DNA from: a bacterium
GTDB lineage: Bacteria > Patescibacteriota > Patescibacteriia > UBA1558 > UBA10009
NCBI GenBank assembly: GCA_018672055.1
Contig: JABHGM010000001.1
Coordinates: 571,494-608,976, forward strand
Direction of reading: 5' to 3'
DNA: 37,483 bases
Positions 1 through 8,892 of the stretch are shown in pieces; positions within the stretch are counted from its first letter, which is position 1, and each line of letters opens with the position of its first letter. Both the position numbers and the translations under genes were made by a program. The notes under the pieces were generated by a model that was not told where the DNA came from, did not search any database, and saw nothing but the letters and a program-made list of their open reading frames with translations.

Positions 1-474
1 TGGTCAGAAGCGCAAACATATTTAATAGCCGGTGAGTATGAAAAAGCTGTAGCTGCACTTGATATGAGTATAGAGTTAGTTGAAGAGATTTCGGATCCTC
101 ATTGGTCTAAGTTTTTAATATATGGAAATATTGGTGATTTTGATAAAGCAAGTAAAGCTGCTGAGCAAGCCTTATATCATAATCATACAATACCAACTTC
201 TGGTGATGCTGATAATTTGATTAGTTTATTTCAAGATACTGATAAGTATGAACTTTTAGAAAAAATATATTTTAGTGCATCTCATTTAAAACCTAATGAA
301 TTTGCTTATTACGAAAGAGCTTTTCCTGTTTATCAAGAGCTAATTCTAAATAGTGAAGAAAGTGAATATTACAAGGAACGTGCTCTTAATGTGTTTAATT
401 TAGGAAAAGAAAATATTGTTGGTGAATACAACGAACAAGTAAGTAGTTATCTTGAACAAATTAAGTTATTTTAA
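1..474 (+). CDS. C-terminal end of a TPR-repeat protein, 5' truncated by the window edge
   Basis: The frame is open from base 1, so the methionine at base 64 is internal and the true start lies before the window. The visible 157 residues are helical and TPR-like: a segment reading YLIAGEYEKAVAALDMSIEL is followed by another helical pair around 'GDFDKASKAAEQALYHN'. Proteins with this kind of C-terminal TPR stretch next to glycan genes are often O-antigen ligase/polymerase (Wzy/WaaL-like) proteins, but the membrane part is not visible, so that identity is only a guess. The gene ends 3 bases before the next start, which suggests co-transcription with the protease downstream. Confidence 0.6.
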   Translation, partial: WSEAQTYLIAGEYEKAVAALDMSIELVEEISDPHWSKFLIYGNIGDFDKASKAAEQALYHNHTIPTSGDADNLISLFQDTDKYELLEKIYFSASHLKPNEFAYYERAFPVYQELILNSEESEYYKERALNVFNLGKENIVGEYNEQVSSYLEQIKLF

Positions 475-477
475 TAT

Positions 478-2454
478 ATGAAAATAAATAAAATATTATT
501 AATATTAATCATTTCTTTTTTTTGTACTCAAAATCTGTATGCTTATGATAACTTACCTAATGATCCAGAATTAGAAAAATTATTTTATCTTCAAAATATT
601 AAAGCTTTAAATGCTTGGGAAATTAATGCAAAAAGCCCTGATGTTGTAGTCGCTGTTATAGATACTGGAGTTGATATATATAATCCTGACTTAGAAGGAA
701 ATATATGGATTAATACAGATGAAGTTATGGCTGATGGTATTGATAATGATGATAATGGATATATTGATGACTACTATGGCTGGGATTTTATAATTTCATC
801 ACCTGACCCTCGTCCTAAGTTTCATACTAAAAAAAATAAGATTGGAATTATACATGGTACTATTGTAGCTGGAGTAATTGGAGCTCGGGGGAATAATGAT
901 TTTGGAGTAACTGGACTTACTTGGGAAACTAAAATTATGTCTCTTCGCGCTTTAAACGCTGTTGGTTCTGGTGATATGGAATTTACTATTGAAGCTATTT
1001 ATTACGCTGTAGATAATGGTGCAGATATTATTAATTTAAGTATCATAGGAGATGCTTTTCATGATGAATTAGAAAAAGCAATTAAATATGCTTATGACAA
1101 TAATGTAGTCTTAGTAACAGCTGCAGGTAATAATGTAGAAGGTGAAGCAGAAATGGACCTTGATATTTTACCTCGTTATCCAGTTTGTATTGATTCAAAT
1201 AGAAATTATGTACTAGGCGTTGGTTCAGTTAATCCAGATGATGAAAAATCATATTATTCTAATTATGGTTCAGATTGTCTTGATTTAGTAGCTCCTGGTG
1301 AAAATATATATAGTCTTAGAGTTTATGAACCAATTTTTGGTGATTATCAAGAATATTTTGGTGGCTATTACTCTGGTACTTCAATGGCAGCACCTTTAGT
1401 TAGTGCTACTGCTGCCCTTATAAAAGGTTTAAGACCGGAACTATTAAATTATGAAATATATGATTTAATAATAAATAATACTGATGATATAGATAATTTA
1501 AATTTAAAATACAAGACAAAATTAGGAAGTGGTAGATTAAATACTTACGAGTCATTATTAGCAGCTGCTTCATATGAATCTGAAGTTATGACTACTTACT
1601 TAGCACCTAAGTCTGGTTTTAAACCAGAAGTTAGAATTTTTAATAATGAAGGTCAGGTTATAAAAAGCTTTTTAGCATATAATGAAAATTTTATCGGAGG
1701 TGTTAATTTAGCTTCTGCTGATTTAGACGATAATGGAATTAAAGAGATTATAACTGGAGCAGGTACTTCGGGTGGTCCGCACGTTAGAATATTTAATCAG
1801 AATGGGGAAGTATTAAAACAATTTTTTGCTTATGATATTAATTTTGATGGTGGTGTTTTAGTTGATGCTGGAGACGTAGATAATGATGGAGAAATTGAAA
1901 TAATTACTGCACCTCAAAAAAATGCTAAACCTTTAATTAAAATATTTAATTCTGATTTAGAATTAGAATCTGAATTTTTGGCTTTTGATGAAAGTTATCG
2001 AGGTGAATTAAATTTAACATTAAGTGATATAAATGGTGATGGTAGTAGCGAGATAGTTGTTAATTCGGGTCAAGAAGTTAAAATATTTACAAATAGTGGT
2101 AAGTTAATTCATAAATTTAATATATCTGTAAATAATTTATCTAATGATGTTAGAGTTATAGCTTCCAATCTATATGGTGATATACGTAGTGAGTTTATAG
2201 TAATAGCTGGTACTACTGATAAAGCTTTTGTAAATATATTTAGTACAACTGGTAACTTAGAATATAGTTGGCAGGCATTTAATGAGTTTGATTTACATGA
2301 CTTAGATATAGCTGTGGGTAATTTTAACAAAGGACCAAATAAAGAAGTATTAGTTATTAATAAGAATCTATTAAGAGTATATAGTTTTAATGGTGAGTTG
2401 CTAGATGAATTAGTTGTTGATTATAATAATCAAGGAGTAAATATTGTATATTAA
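478..2454 (+). CDS. Secreted S8 (subtilisin-like) serine protease with C-terminal FG-GAP/VCBS-like repeats
   Basis: An N-terminal signal peptide (about residues 1-22, hydrophobic core then 'LYAYD') precedes a subtilase domain. The catalytic triad is visible as Asp62 ('AVIDTGVD'), His126 ('HGTIVAGVIGA') and Ser302 ('GTSMAAPLVSA'), with the oxyanion Asn218 in 'AAGNN'. There is no obvious long pro-domain: only about 30 residues lie between the signal peptide and the catalytic domain. Residues from about 370 to 658 form repeats with acidic 'D.DDNG.KEI' and 'DVDNDGEIEI' loops, typical of FG-GAP/VCBS beta-propellers that bind calcium. It should act outside the membrane, perhaps processing surface proteins. 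It starts 3 bases after the preceding stop with no Shine-Dalgarno. The family call is firm; the substrate is unknown. Confidence 0.9.
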   Translation: MKINKILLILIISFFCTQNLYAYDNLPNDPELEKLFYLQNIKALNAWEINAKSPDVVVAVIDTGVDIYNPDLEGNIWINTDEVMADGIDNDDNGYIDDYYGWDFIISSPDPRPKFHTKKNKIGIIHGTIVAGVIGARGNNDFGVTGLTWETKIMSLRALNAVGSGDMEFTIEAIYYAVDNGADIINLSIIGDAFHDELEKAIKYAYDNNVVLVTAAGNNVEGEAEMDLDILPRYPVCIDSNRNYVLGVGSVNPDDEKSYYSNYGSDCLDLVAPGENIYSLRVYEPIFGDYQEYFGGYYSGTSMAAPLVSATAALIKGLRPELLNYEIYDLIINNTDDIDNLNLKYKTKLGSGRLNTYESLLAAASYESEVMTTYLAPKSGFKPEVRIFNNEGQVIKSFLAYNENFIGGVNLASADLDDNGIKEIITGAGTSGGPHVRIFNQNGEVLKQFFAYDINFDGGVLVDAGDVDNDGEIEIITAPQKNAKPLIKIFNSDLELESEFLAFDESYRGELNLTLSDINGDGSSEIVVNSGQEVKIFTNSGKLIHKFNISVNNLSNDVRVIASNLYGDIRSEFIVIAGTTDKAFVNIFSTTGNLEYSWQAFNEFDLHDLDIAVGNFNKGPNKEVLVINKNLLRVYSFNGELLDELVVDYNNQGVNIVY

Positions 2455-2460
2455 AAAAAG

Positions 2461-2490
2461 TTGCCAAATACTACATATTTAGGGTATAAT
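2461..2490 (+). promoter_or_regulatory. Sigma-70-type promoter for the glycan operon
   Basis: TTGCCA at 2461-2466 and TATAAT at 2485-2490 are separated by 18 bases. The start codon of the GT2 gene at 2505 begins only 14 bases after the -10 box, so the predicted transcript leader is about 8 bases and the mRNA is close to leaderless. The gap between the protease gene and this operon is only 50 bases, and I see no hairpin terminator in it. Confidence 0.7.
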
Positions 2491-2504
2491 ATATTCTGAT
2501 TTAT

Positions 2505-3203
2505 ATGGATTTAAGTATTATCATTCCAGTATATAATGAAGAGAAAGTTATTGAATCTACGCTTGTTGATATAGTAGATTTTTTAAAAAGTCTTCACTTT
2601 GAATATGAGATTATTGTTGTTGATGATGGAAGTTTAGATAATACTAAAAAAATAGTTAATAGCTTGAATATTGATAACTTAACATTACTTGAACATAGTA
2701 AAAATATGGGTAAAGGCTTGGCTGTTAAAGATGGTGTCTTATTTTCAAAAGGTGATTATATATTATTCATGGATGCTGATAGTTCTACGACTATTAATCA
2801 TTTAACTAGTCTTATAACTAGTCTTAAATCAAATAATGCTCATATTGCAATTGCTTCTCGTGAACATAATGAATCGATAATTAAAACACGTCAAAGCACG
2901 TACAAAGAAGCATTTGGTAGGTTTGGTAATTTATTTATGAATTACATACTAAAGCTCGATCTTAAAGATACTCAGTGTGGTTTTAAATTATTTAAGAAAG
3001 AAGTTAAAGAAATTTTTAAAAAGCAGACTTTAAATGGTTTTAGCTTCGATATGGAGCTATTGTACTTAGCTAAGAAGTTAAATTACAAAGTTATTGAAGT
3101 GCCAATTACTTGGTCAAATAATATTCATTCAAGTGTTAAGTTAAAAGATTATTTTAAAACAATATTAGATATATTTAAAATTAAATTTAAAAACTATGGG
3201 TAA
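2505..3203 (+). CDS. GT2 family glycosyltransferase, dolichyl/polyprenyl-phosphate glucosyltransferase-like
   Basis: A complete GT-A fold transferase of 232 residues. It opens with 'LSIIIPVYNEEKVIEST', has the nucleotide-binding acidic pair in 'IIVVDDGSLDNT' and the metal-binding motif in 'YILFMDADSSTT', and near the end has 'DTQCGFKLFKKEVKEIF'. These match the ALG5/DPG-synthase branch of GT2, which moves a sugar from a nucleotide donor to a polyprenyl phosphate at the cytoplasmic membrane face. No C-terminal membrane helices are present, so it would act as a peripheral enzyme. It is the first gene of the long operon. Its stop overlaps the next start by 8 bases. The family is certain; the sugar is not known. 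Confidence 0.88.
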   Translation: MDLSIIIPVYNEEKVIESTLVDIVDFLKSLHFEYEIIVVDDGSLDNTKKIVNSLNIDNLTLLEHSKNMGKGLAVKDGVLFSKGDYILFMDADSSTTINHLTSLITSLKSNNAHIAIASREHNESIIKTRQSTYKEAFGRFGNLFMNYILKLDLKDTQCGFKLFKKEVKEIFKKQTLNGFSFDMELLYLAKKLNYKVIEVPITWSNNIHSSVKLKDYFKTILDIFKIKFKNYG

Positions 3204-4206
3204 GCAAAATAGTATATTAGTTTTTGGAGGAGCTGGTTTTGTAGGAAGTCATTTATGCGAAGAACTAGTTAAAAATAATCAGGTTATTTGTGTTGATAAT
3301 TTTAAAACATCTTCCATGGAAAATATTAGGTATTTATTACAAAATCCTAATTTTATTTTCATAAAACATGATATTAATGATCTACTTGATTTAAATACAC
3401 AGCCTGAACTTAAAAGATTTAATGTAGAAACTCAAGGTATTCAGGAAGTATACAATTTAGCATGTCCTACCAGCGCTAAGAATTTTGATGAATTTGTTAT
3501 TGATACTGTTTTATCTAATTCTCAAGGTGTTAAGAATATCCTAGACTTAGTATTAAAATATGATGCTAAGTTTTTACATTTATCATCTGCTGTTGTTTAT
3601 GGAGCTCGTTCCAAAAATAATGTTAAAGAAGAAGACAACGGGCAAGTTGATTTTTTAAGTCCACGTGCTTGTTATGATGAAGGTAAAAGATTTGCTGAAA
3701 CTTTAATTACTACATATAGTAATTTTCATAAAAAGAATTTTAAAATCGCACGTCTCTTTAGAACATATGGACCTCGTATGATGTTAAATGATGGTCAAAT
3801 GATGCCTGATTTTATGTTAGATGCTTTAGAAAATAGAGATTTAGTAATATATGGTGATAAGAAATTTGAAACTTCTTTACTATATATTGATGACGCTATT
3901 GCTGGTTTAACTAAATTTATGGATTCTGATCTTTCCGGTGCTTTAAATATCGGTAATCATGAATCAATAACTTTAAATAAAGTTGCTGAGATGATTATTA
4001 GTAAAGCAGATTCTAGTTCTAAGATTGTATTTAAATCACCCCTAATGTTTATGACTCCTTTATCATTACCAGATATTTCTAAAGCTAAGAATGAATTAGA
4101 TTGGTTTGCTTTAACTAAATTAGAAGATGGAATAAATAAGACATTAGATTATACTAGAGCTAATAAACAATTATTAAGTACTCAATATCAAGAATCATTA
4201 AAATAA
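3196..4206 (+). CDS. SDR-family nucleotide-sugar enzyme, divergent UDP-glucuronate decarboxylase (UXS) paralogue
   Basis: An extended short-chain dehydrogenase of 336 residues. The NAD-binding motif is 'GGAGFVGSH' and the Tyr-Lys pair is Tyr160 and Lys164 in 'RACYDEGKR', the hallmark context of UDP-xylose synthase. It resembles the true Uxs encoded at 6272, sharing 'YNLACP' and 'YGPRM'. However, the TSE catalytic segment of Uxs (Thr115-Ser116-Glu117 there) reads Ser131-Ala132-Val133 here, so the glutamate thought to act in decarboxylation is missing. It may be an epimerase, a reductase or a decarboxylase with altered chemistry. It is also longer than Uxs, with an insertion around residues 58-78. 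The start ATG overlaps the previous gene and there is no Shine-Dalgarno. Confidence 0.8.
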   Translation: MGKQNSILVFGGAGFVGSHLCEELVKNNQVICVDNFKTSSMENIRYLLQNPNFIFIKHDINDLLDLNTQPELKRFNVETQGIQEVYNLACPTSAKNFDEFVIDTVLSNSQGVKNILDLVLKYDAKFLHLSSAVVYGARSKNNVKEEDNGQVDFLSPRACYDEGKRFAETLITTYSNFHKKNFKIARLFRTYGPRMMLNDGQMMPDFMLDALENRDLVIYGDKKFETSLLYIDDAIAGLTKFMDSDLSGALNIGNHESITLNKVAEMIISKADSSSKIVFKSPLMFMTPLSLPDISKAKNELDWFALTKLEDGINKTLDYTRANKQLLSTQYQESLK

Positions 4207-4214
4207 ATAAAATT

Positions 4215-5363
4215 ATGAACAAATACATTTTTACTTCAGAATCAGTTACTGAAGGACATCCAGATAAAGTATGTGATCAGATTTCTGACGCTATTTTAGA
4301 TGAATTAATTAAGCAAGATCCAGAATCAAGAGCTGGAATTGAAACTCTTGTTACTACAGGTTTAGTAGTTATTGCTGGGGAAATTAGAACTAAAGGTTAT
4401 GTTGATGTTGCAGACATCGCAAGATCTGTCATAAATGACATTGGTTATGATAATGGTAACATTGGATTTTCTGGTGATGACGTTGGAGTTATTGTAGCTA
4501 TTGATGAACAGTCTCCAGATATATCTCAGGGCGTTGATTCGGGTAAAGGTAAATTTAAAGAGCAAGGTGCTGGTGATCAGGGTTTAATGTTTGGTTATGC
4601 ATGTCGTGAAACTAGAGAGCTAATGCCATTACCAATTAGCTTAGCTCATAAAATGAGTAAGAAGTTATCTACTGTAAGAAAGAATAAGAAATTACCATAT
4701 CTTAGACCTGATGGTAAAACAGAACTTGCTATAGAATACGTAGATGGTAAGCCTAAACGTATTGATACAGTAGTAATTGCAGCTCAACATGATGAAAATG
4801 TAAGTGGTAAGAAATTAGAGCGTGATATTATTAAACATGTTATAAAACCTGTAGCTGGAAAATACTTGGATAAAAAAACTAAAATATTTGTTAATGCTAC
4901 CGGTAAATTTGTTAAAGGTGGTCCGCCTGCTGATGCTGGACTTACTGGACGTAAAATTATCGTAGATACTTATGGTGGACAAGGACGTCATGGTGGTGGT
5001 TGTTTTTCTGGTAAAGATCCTTCTAAAGTAGATAGAAGTGCTTCATATATGGCTAGATATATTGCTAAGAATATTGTGGCTTCTAATTTAGCTTCAAAAT
5101 GTGAAGTTCAACTCTCCTATGTTATAGGTCGTGCTTTACCTGTTAGTGTTATGATAGAAACTTTTAATACTGGTAAGGTTAGTGATGAAAAATTAGAGAA
5201 AATTGTTAGAAAACATTTTCCATTAAAGCCAGCTGATATTGTAAGACACTTGAAGTTAAAGCGTCCTGTATATAGAGACACTGCTGCCTATGGACATTTT
5301 GGAAGAAATGGCTTTAGTTGGGAAAATACAGATAAAGTTAAAGCGCTTAAAAAATATTTATGA
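4215..5363 (+). CDS. metK: S-adenosylmethionine synthetase (methionine adenosyltransferase)
   Basis: Makes S-adenosylmethionine from methionine and ATP in the cytoplasm. The 382-residue length matches the bacterial family (about 384). Diagnostic motifs are present in order: '[18 protein letters not shown]' at the N-terminus (ATP and metal binding), '[12 protein letters not shown]' (family signature 1), '[16 protein letters not shown]', and '[18 protein letters not shown]' (signature 2 and potassium/phosphate loop). It sits inside a glycan operon, with an 8-base gap from the SDR gene before it and a 4-base ATGA overlap with the epimerase after it. Its position suggests it supplies methyl groups, for example to the methyltransferase encoded at 14541. 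The start lacks a Shine-Dalgarno, like its neighbours. Confidence 0.97.
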   Translation: MNKYIFTSESVTEGHPDKVCDQISDAILDELIKQDPESRAGIETLVTTGLVVIAGEIRTKGYVDVADIARSVINDIGYDNGNIGFSGDDVGVIVAIDEQSPDISQGVDSGKGKFKEQGAGDQGLMFGYACRETRELMPLPISLAHKMSKKLSTVRKNKKLPYLRPDGKTELAIEYVDGKPKRIDTVVIAAQHDENVSGKKLERDIIKHVIKPVAGKYLDKKTKIFVNATGKFVKGGPPADAGLTGRKIIVDTYGGQGRHGGGCFSGKDPSKVDRSASYMARYIAKNIVASNLASKCEVQLSYVIGRALPVSVMIETFNTGKVSDEKLEKIVRKHFPLKPADIVRHLKLKRPVYRDTAAYGHFGRNGFSWENTDKVKALKKYL

Positions 5364-6268
5364 AAATTTTAGTTACGGGTGGAGCTGGTTTTATTGGTTC
5401 ACACTTAGTAGACAAATTAATAGCTAAGAAACATAAAGTTATTGTAATTGATAACCTGACTACAGGTTACCAGAAGTTTGTTAATCCCAAAGCTAAATTT
5501 ATTAAAATTGATACTCGTAGTAAAAAACTACTTGAGGTTTTTAAGAAAGAGAGGCCTCAAGTAGTTTTTCATTTAGCTGCTCAAAAGAGCGTACCATTTT
5601 CTTTAAAAAATCCAGCACTTGATGCAGATATTAATATAAATGGTTCATTAAATGTAATTGATGCTTCTTTGAGTGTTAAAGTAAAGAAATTTATTTTTAT
5701 TTCTACAGGTGGTGCTATTTACGGAGAAACTAAAGATTTGCCAACTCCAGAAACTGCTAAGGAAAAACCAGATTCACCTTATGGTAATGCTAAATTAACA
5801 ATTGATAACTATTTTAAAAATTATTACTTACCAGTTCGTAAATTAAATTACGTATCACTTCGTTTAGCTAATGTTTATGGTCCGCGTCAAGATCCTTATG
5901 GTGAAGCAGGAGTTATCGCTATATTTATCTCAAATCTATTAAATAACAAGCAATCATATATAAATGGTACTGGTAAACAAACTCGTGATTTTATTTATGT
6001 AGATGATGTAGTAAATGCTTGTATTAAATCCATTAGTAAAGGTAAGGGGATATATAATATAGGGACTAGTAAAGAGATTTCAATTAGTAAGCTATATTCT
6101 AACATCTCTAAGTTAATAAATGAAAAAAAAGTAAAATATAAGAAAGCTATACCAGGTGAAGTAATAAGAAGTGTTTTAAAGTGTCAGAAAGCTAAGAGAG
6201 AATTAAATTGGAAGTCTCAAGTAACTTTAGAACAAGGCATAAAAAAAACTATTAACTATTTTAAATAA
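5360..6268 (+). CDS. NAD-dependent epimerase/dehydratase, UDP-glucose/UDP-GlcNAc 4-epimerase-like
   Basis: An extended SDR of 302 residues. The NAD-binding motif is '[12 protein letters not shown]' at the N-terminus, the '[12 protein letters not shown]' segment is typical of GalE-type enzymes, the catalytic serine region is 'STGGAIYGE', and the Tyr-Lys pair is Tyr141 and Lys145 in 'SPYGNAK'. The C-terminal part contains '[12 protein letters not shown]'. This set fits a 4-epimerase that interconverts UDP-glucose/galactose or UDP-xylose/arabinose; the substrate cannot be read from sequence. It overlaps metK by four bases (ATGA) and is followed 3 bases later by uxs. Because Ugd and Uxs are in the same operon, a UDP-xylose or UDP-glucuronate 4-epimerase is possible. 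Confidence 0.85.
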   Translation: MKILVTGGAGFIGSHLVDKLIAKKHKVIVIDNLTTGYQKFVNPKAKFIKIDTRSKKLLEVFKKERPQVVFHLAAQKSVPFSLKNPALDADININGSLNVIDASLSVKVKKFIFISTGGAIYGETKDLPTPETAKEKPDSPYGNAKLTIDNYFKNYYLPVRKLNYVSLRLANVYGPRQDPYGEAGVIAIFISNLLNNKQSYINGTGKQTRDFIYVDDVVNACIKSISKGKGIYNIGTSKEISISKLYSNISKLINEKKVKYKKAIPGEVIRSVLKCQKAKRELNWKSQVTLEQGIKKTINYFK

Positions 6269-6271
6269 CAT

Positions 6272-7210
6272 ATGAATATACTAGTAACTGGAGGCGCCGG
6301 TTTTATAGGATCACATTTATGTGACCATTTAATAAAAGAAGGACATGTAGTAACATGTCTTGATAATTTATTAACTGGCTCTAAAGAGAATATAGAACAT
6401 TTATTAAATAATGATAATTTTAAATTTGTTGAACATGATATAACTAATGAATATGATAATGGACCATTTGATCAAATATATAATTTAGCATGTCCTGCAT
6501 CACCAATTCATTATGTTAAAGAACCGATGGAAACGATTAGAACCAATGTAATTGGTATGGACAATATGTTAAAGTTAGCTTTAAAACATAAAGCAAAAAT
6601 ATTACAAACATCTACCTCAGAAGTATATGGAGATCCTCAAGTTCATCCGCAACCAGAAACATATTGGGGCCATGTTAATCCAATTGGACCTCGTTCATGT
6701 TACGATGAAGGAAAAAGATGTGCTGAAACTCTTTGCTATGACTATCATAAAAAATATAATCTTGATGTTAAAGTCGTCAGGATTTTTAATACTTACGGAC
6801 CTCGTATGCAATATAATGATGGTAGAGCATTACCTAACTTTGTAAAACAATCTTTACTTAATGAATCACTTACTATTGCTGGTGATGGTAGTACTACCAG
6901 AGCTTTTAGTTATGTTTCTGATTTAATACGTGGTTTAACTACAATGATGAATAAAGATAACTATTTTGGTCCAGTTAATTTAGGTAATCCTGATACTGAG
7001 TTATCTATGAAGGAACTTGCTAAAAAAATAATTAAATTAACCAGCTCTAAAAGCGAGATAACATATTATCCCTTACCTAAAGATGATCCAATTAAAAGAA
7101 GACCAGATATATCCGTGGCTAAGAAAGAACTAAATTGGCAACCTGAAATAAGCATAGAAGATGGTTTAAACAATACCATTGAATATTTTAAGAAGAAATT
7201 AAACATTTAA
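6272..7210 (+). CDS. uxs: UDP-glucuronate decarboxylase (UDP-xylose synthase)
   Basis: Converts UDP-glucuronate to UDP-xylose using bound NAD. The 312-residue protein carries '[17 protein letters not shown]', 'NLACPASPIHY', and the active-site set Thr115, Glu117 ('TSTSEVYG'), Tyr144 and Lys148 ('GPRSCYDEGKR'). The 'IFNTYGPRM' and 'TRAFSYVSDLI' motifs are also family-typical. All residues expected for decarboxylation are present, unlike the paralogue at 3196. Its substrate would be made by the UDP-glucose dehydrogenase at 8893 in the same operon, which gives a complete UDP-glucose to UDP-xylose route. The intergenic gaps on both sides are very short, and there is no Shine-Dalgarno before the start. 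Confidence 0.95.
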   Translation: MNILVTGGAGFIGSHLCDHLIKEGHVVTCLDNLLTGSKENIEHLLNNDNFKFVEHDITNEYDNGPFDQIYNLACPASPIHYVKEPMETIRTNVIGMDNMLKLALKHKAKILQTSTSEVYGDPQVHPQPETYWGHVNPIGPRSCYDEGKRCAETLCYDYHKKYNLDVKVVRIFNTYGPRMQYNDGRALPNFVKQSLLNESLTIAGDGSTTRAFSYVSDLIRGLTTMMNKDNYFGPVNLGNPDTELSMKELAKKIIKLTSSKSEITYYPLPKDDPIKRRPDISVAKKELNWQPEISIEDGLNNTIEYFKKKLNI

Positions 7211-7211
7211 A

Positions 7212-8351
7212 ATGAGTAAAAGAATTTTAATTTATTCTACTGCATATTATCCATTTGTTGGAGGTGCAGAAATCGCTATTAAAGAAATAACTGATCGTTT
7301 AGAAGATTTTGAATTTGTTATGATAACTGCTCAGTTAGATAGTAAATTATCAAAAGTTGAAAAGATAGGTAATATTGAAGTACATAGAATAAGTTGTTTT
7401 TTACCAAGCTCTAAGCTAGCTAAATTTAAGTTAGCTTTCAAAGGCCATAAACTAGGTTTAAAATTACACAAAGAGAAGCCTTTTGATATAGTTTGGTCTA
7501 TGATGGCTTCGTATAGTGGTTTTGCGGCTTTAAAGTTTAAATTAAAGAGTAATCTTAAATATTTACTAACTTTGCAAGAAGGAGATCCTATTGAAGAGAT
7601 TTTAGAAAAAGTAAGATTTAGAAAAAAAACATTTAGCAATATATTTAAAAAAGCTGATGGTTTACAATCAATAAGTAATTATTTACATGCCTGGGGTAAT
7701 AAGATGGGATTTAAAGGTAGTCAGAGCGAAGTAATACCAAATGGTGTAGATATTAGTAAATTTACTAAAAAATATTCTAAAGAAGAAATACAAAGTAAAA
7801 GAAATTCATTTGGTTTTCCAGATAATTCTAAAATTGTAGTTACAGCATCTAGGCTCGTTAAAAAAAATGGTGTAGCTGATGTAATAAGAGCACTGGATAA
7901 ATTACCTGAAGAATATTGTTTTTTAATATGTGGTGATGGTGAGTTAGAGAATGAATTAAAAAGTTTAAGTAAAGATTTAAAAAAACGTGTTAAGTTTTTA
8001 GGCTTTGTATCACATGATGAGTTACCACTTATATACAAAGCAGCGGATATTTTTATACGTCCTTCTTTAACTGAAGGACTTGGCAATTCATTTTTAGAAG
8101 CTATGGCTTCAGGATTACCTACAATTGGAACTTTGGTTGGGGGTATTCCTGATTTTTTGGAAGATGGTAAGACTGGTATAGTTTGTCAGCCTGGAGATAT
8201 AGATTCAATAGTTAAAGCTATTACCAGAGCAAGTAAATTATCTGATGATGAAAAAAAAGAATTACATAGTAATTCAATGAAATTAGTTAATGAAACTTTT
8301 AATTGGGATAGTGTTGCAAATAGAATGGAACATTTATTTAAAATATTATGA
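7212..8351 (+). CDS. GT4 family glycosyltransferase
   Basis: A 379-residue GT-B fold enzyme. The N-terminal acceptor domain begins 'ILIYSTAYYPFVGGAEIA', the usual glycine-rich start. The C-terminal donor domain has 'VIPNGVDISKF', 'ASRLVKKNGV', 'LICGDGELENEL' and the E-x7-E-like segment 'EGLGNSFLEAMASGLPTIGT'. These mark a GT4 retaining transferase that uses a nucleotide sugar at the inner membrane face. The acceptor and donor are not predictable. The start is 1 base after the uxs stop, and the stop overlaps the following gene by ATGA, so it is part of the same transcription unit. No signal peptide or membrane segment is visible. Confidence 0.9.
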   Translation: MSKRILIYSTAYYPFVGGAEIAIKEITDRLEDFEFVMITAQLDSKLSKVEKIGNIEVHRISCFLPSSKLAKFKLAFKGHKLGLKLHKEKPFDIVWSMMASYSGFAALKFKLKSNLKYLLTLQEGDPIEEILEKVRFRKKTFSNIFKKADGLQSISNYLHAWGNKMGFKGSQSEVIPNGVDISKFTKKYSKEEIQSKRNSFGFPDNSKIVVTASRLVKKNGVADVIRALDKLPEEYCFLICGDGELENELKSLSKDLKKRVKFLGFVSHDELPLIYKAADIFIRPSLTEGLGNSFLEAMASGLPTIGTLVGGIPDFLEDGKTGIVCQPGDIDSIVKAITRASKLSDDEKKELHSNSMKLVNETFNWDSVANRMEHLFKIL

Positions 8352-8875
8352 AAAAGGTAATTATTGCATCTAAAAACCCAGTTAAAATGAAGGCCACAAA
8401 AATTGGTTTTGAAAAAATATTTCCTAATGAAGAATTTGAATATGATAGTATTGCAACTCCTGATGTATCTGAACAACCTGTTAGTTCTAAAGAAACAATG
8501 AATAATGCTTTAAGCAGAGTAAATAGTGCTGAAGAAAGTTTTCAAAATGCTGATTATTGGGTAGGTATTGATGGAGGTATAGAAAGAATGGGTCAAGAGA
8601 TGGAATTATTTGCATGGATTATTATTAAATCTAAAGATTTAGTTGGTAAATCTAAAACAGGTACATTTTTTTTACCTAAAGAAGTTATAAAATACATTGA
8701 TGATGGTAAAGAACTAGGTGAAGCAACAGATATTGTTTTTAAACAAAATAATTCAAAGCAAAATAGTGCTACGGTTGGTATTTTAACAAATGATATAATC
8801 GATAGAACTAAATATTATACTGAAGCTATTATTTTAGCTTTAATACCATTTAAGAATAAAAATTTAAAATTTTAA
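8348..8875 (+). CDS. yjjX: Inosine/xanthosine triphosphatase (YjjX family, DUF84)
   Basis: Removes non-canonical purine nucleotides (ITP, XTP) from the pool. The 175-residue size fits the family. The N-terminus 'IIASKNPVKMKATKIGF' is the typical substrate loop, followed by 'VSEQPVSSKETMNNALSRV' and 'YWVGIDGGIE', all standard in the YjjX/DUF84 group. It is unrelated to glycan synthesis, so its place in the operon (ATGA overlap with the GT4 before it) probably reflects genome compaction. A gap of only 17 bases separates it from ugd. No Shine-Dalgarno is seen. The identification is good; the exact substrate preference is known only from the family. Confidence 0.88.
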   Translation: MKKVIIASKNPVKMKATKIGFEKIFPNEEFEYDSIATPDVSEQPVSSKETMNNALSRVNSAEESFQNADYWVGIDGGIERMGQEMELFAWIIIKSKDLVGKSKTGTFFLPKEVIKYIDDGKELGEATDIVFKQNNSKQNSATVGILTNDIIDRTKYYTEAIILALIPFKNKNLKF

Positions 8876-8892
8876 ATAAATTTGAATAATTT

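Noticed and set aside
64-474. ATG at 64 as the start of the first gene
   Set aside because: The same frame is open from base 1 with helical TPR-like sequence, so the gene is cut by the window edge and 64 is internal.
7331-8476. Minus-strand reading frames opposite the GT4 and YjjX genes
   Set aside because: Shadows of well-identified plus-strand genes, without ribosome sites or recognisable motifs.
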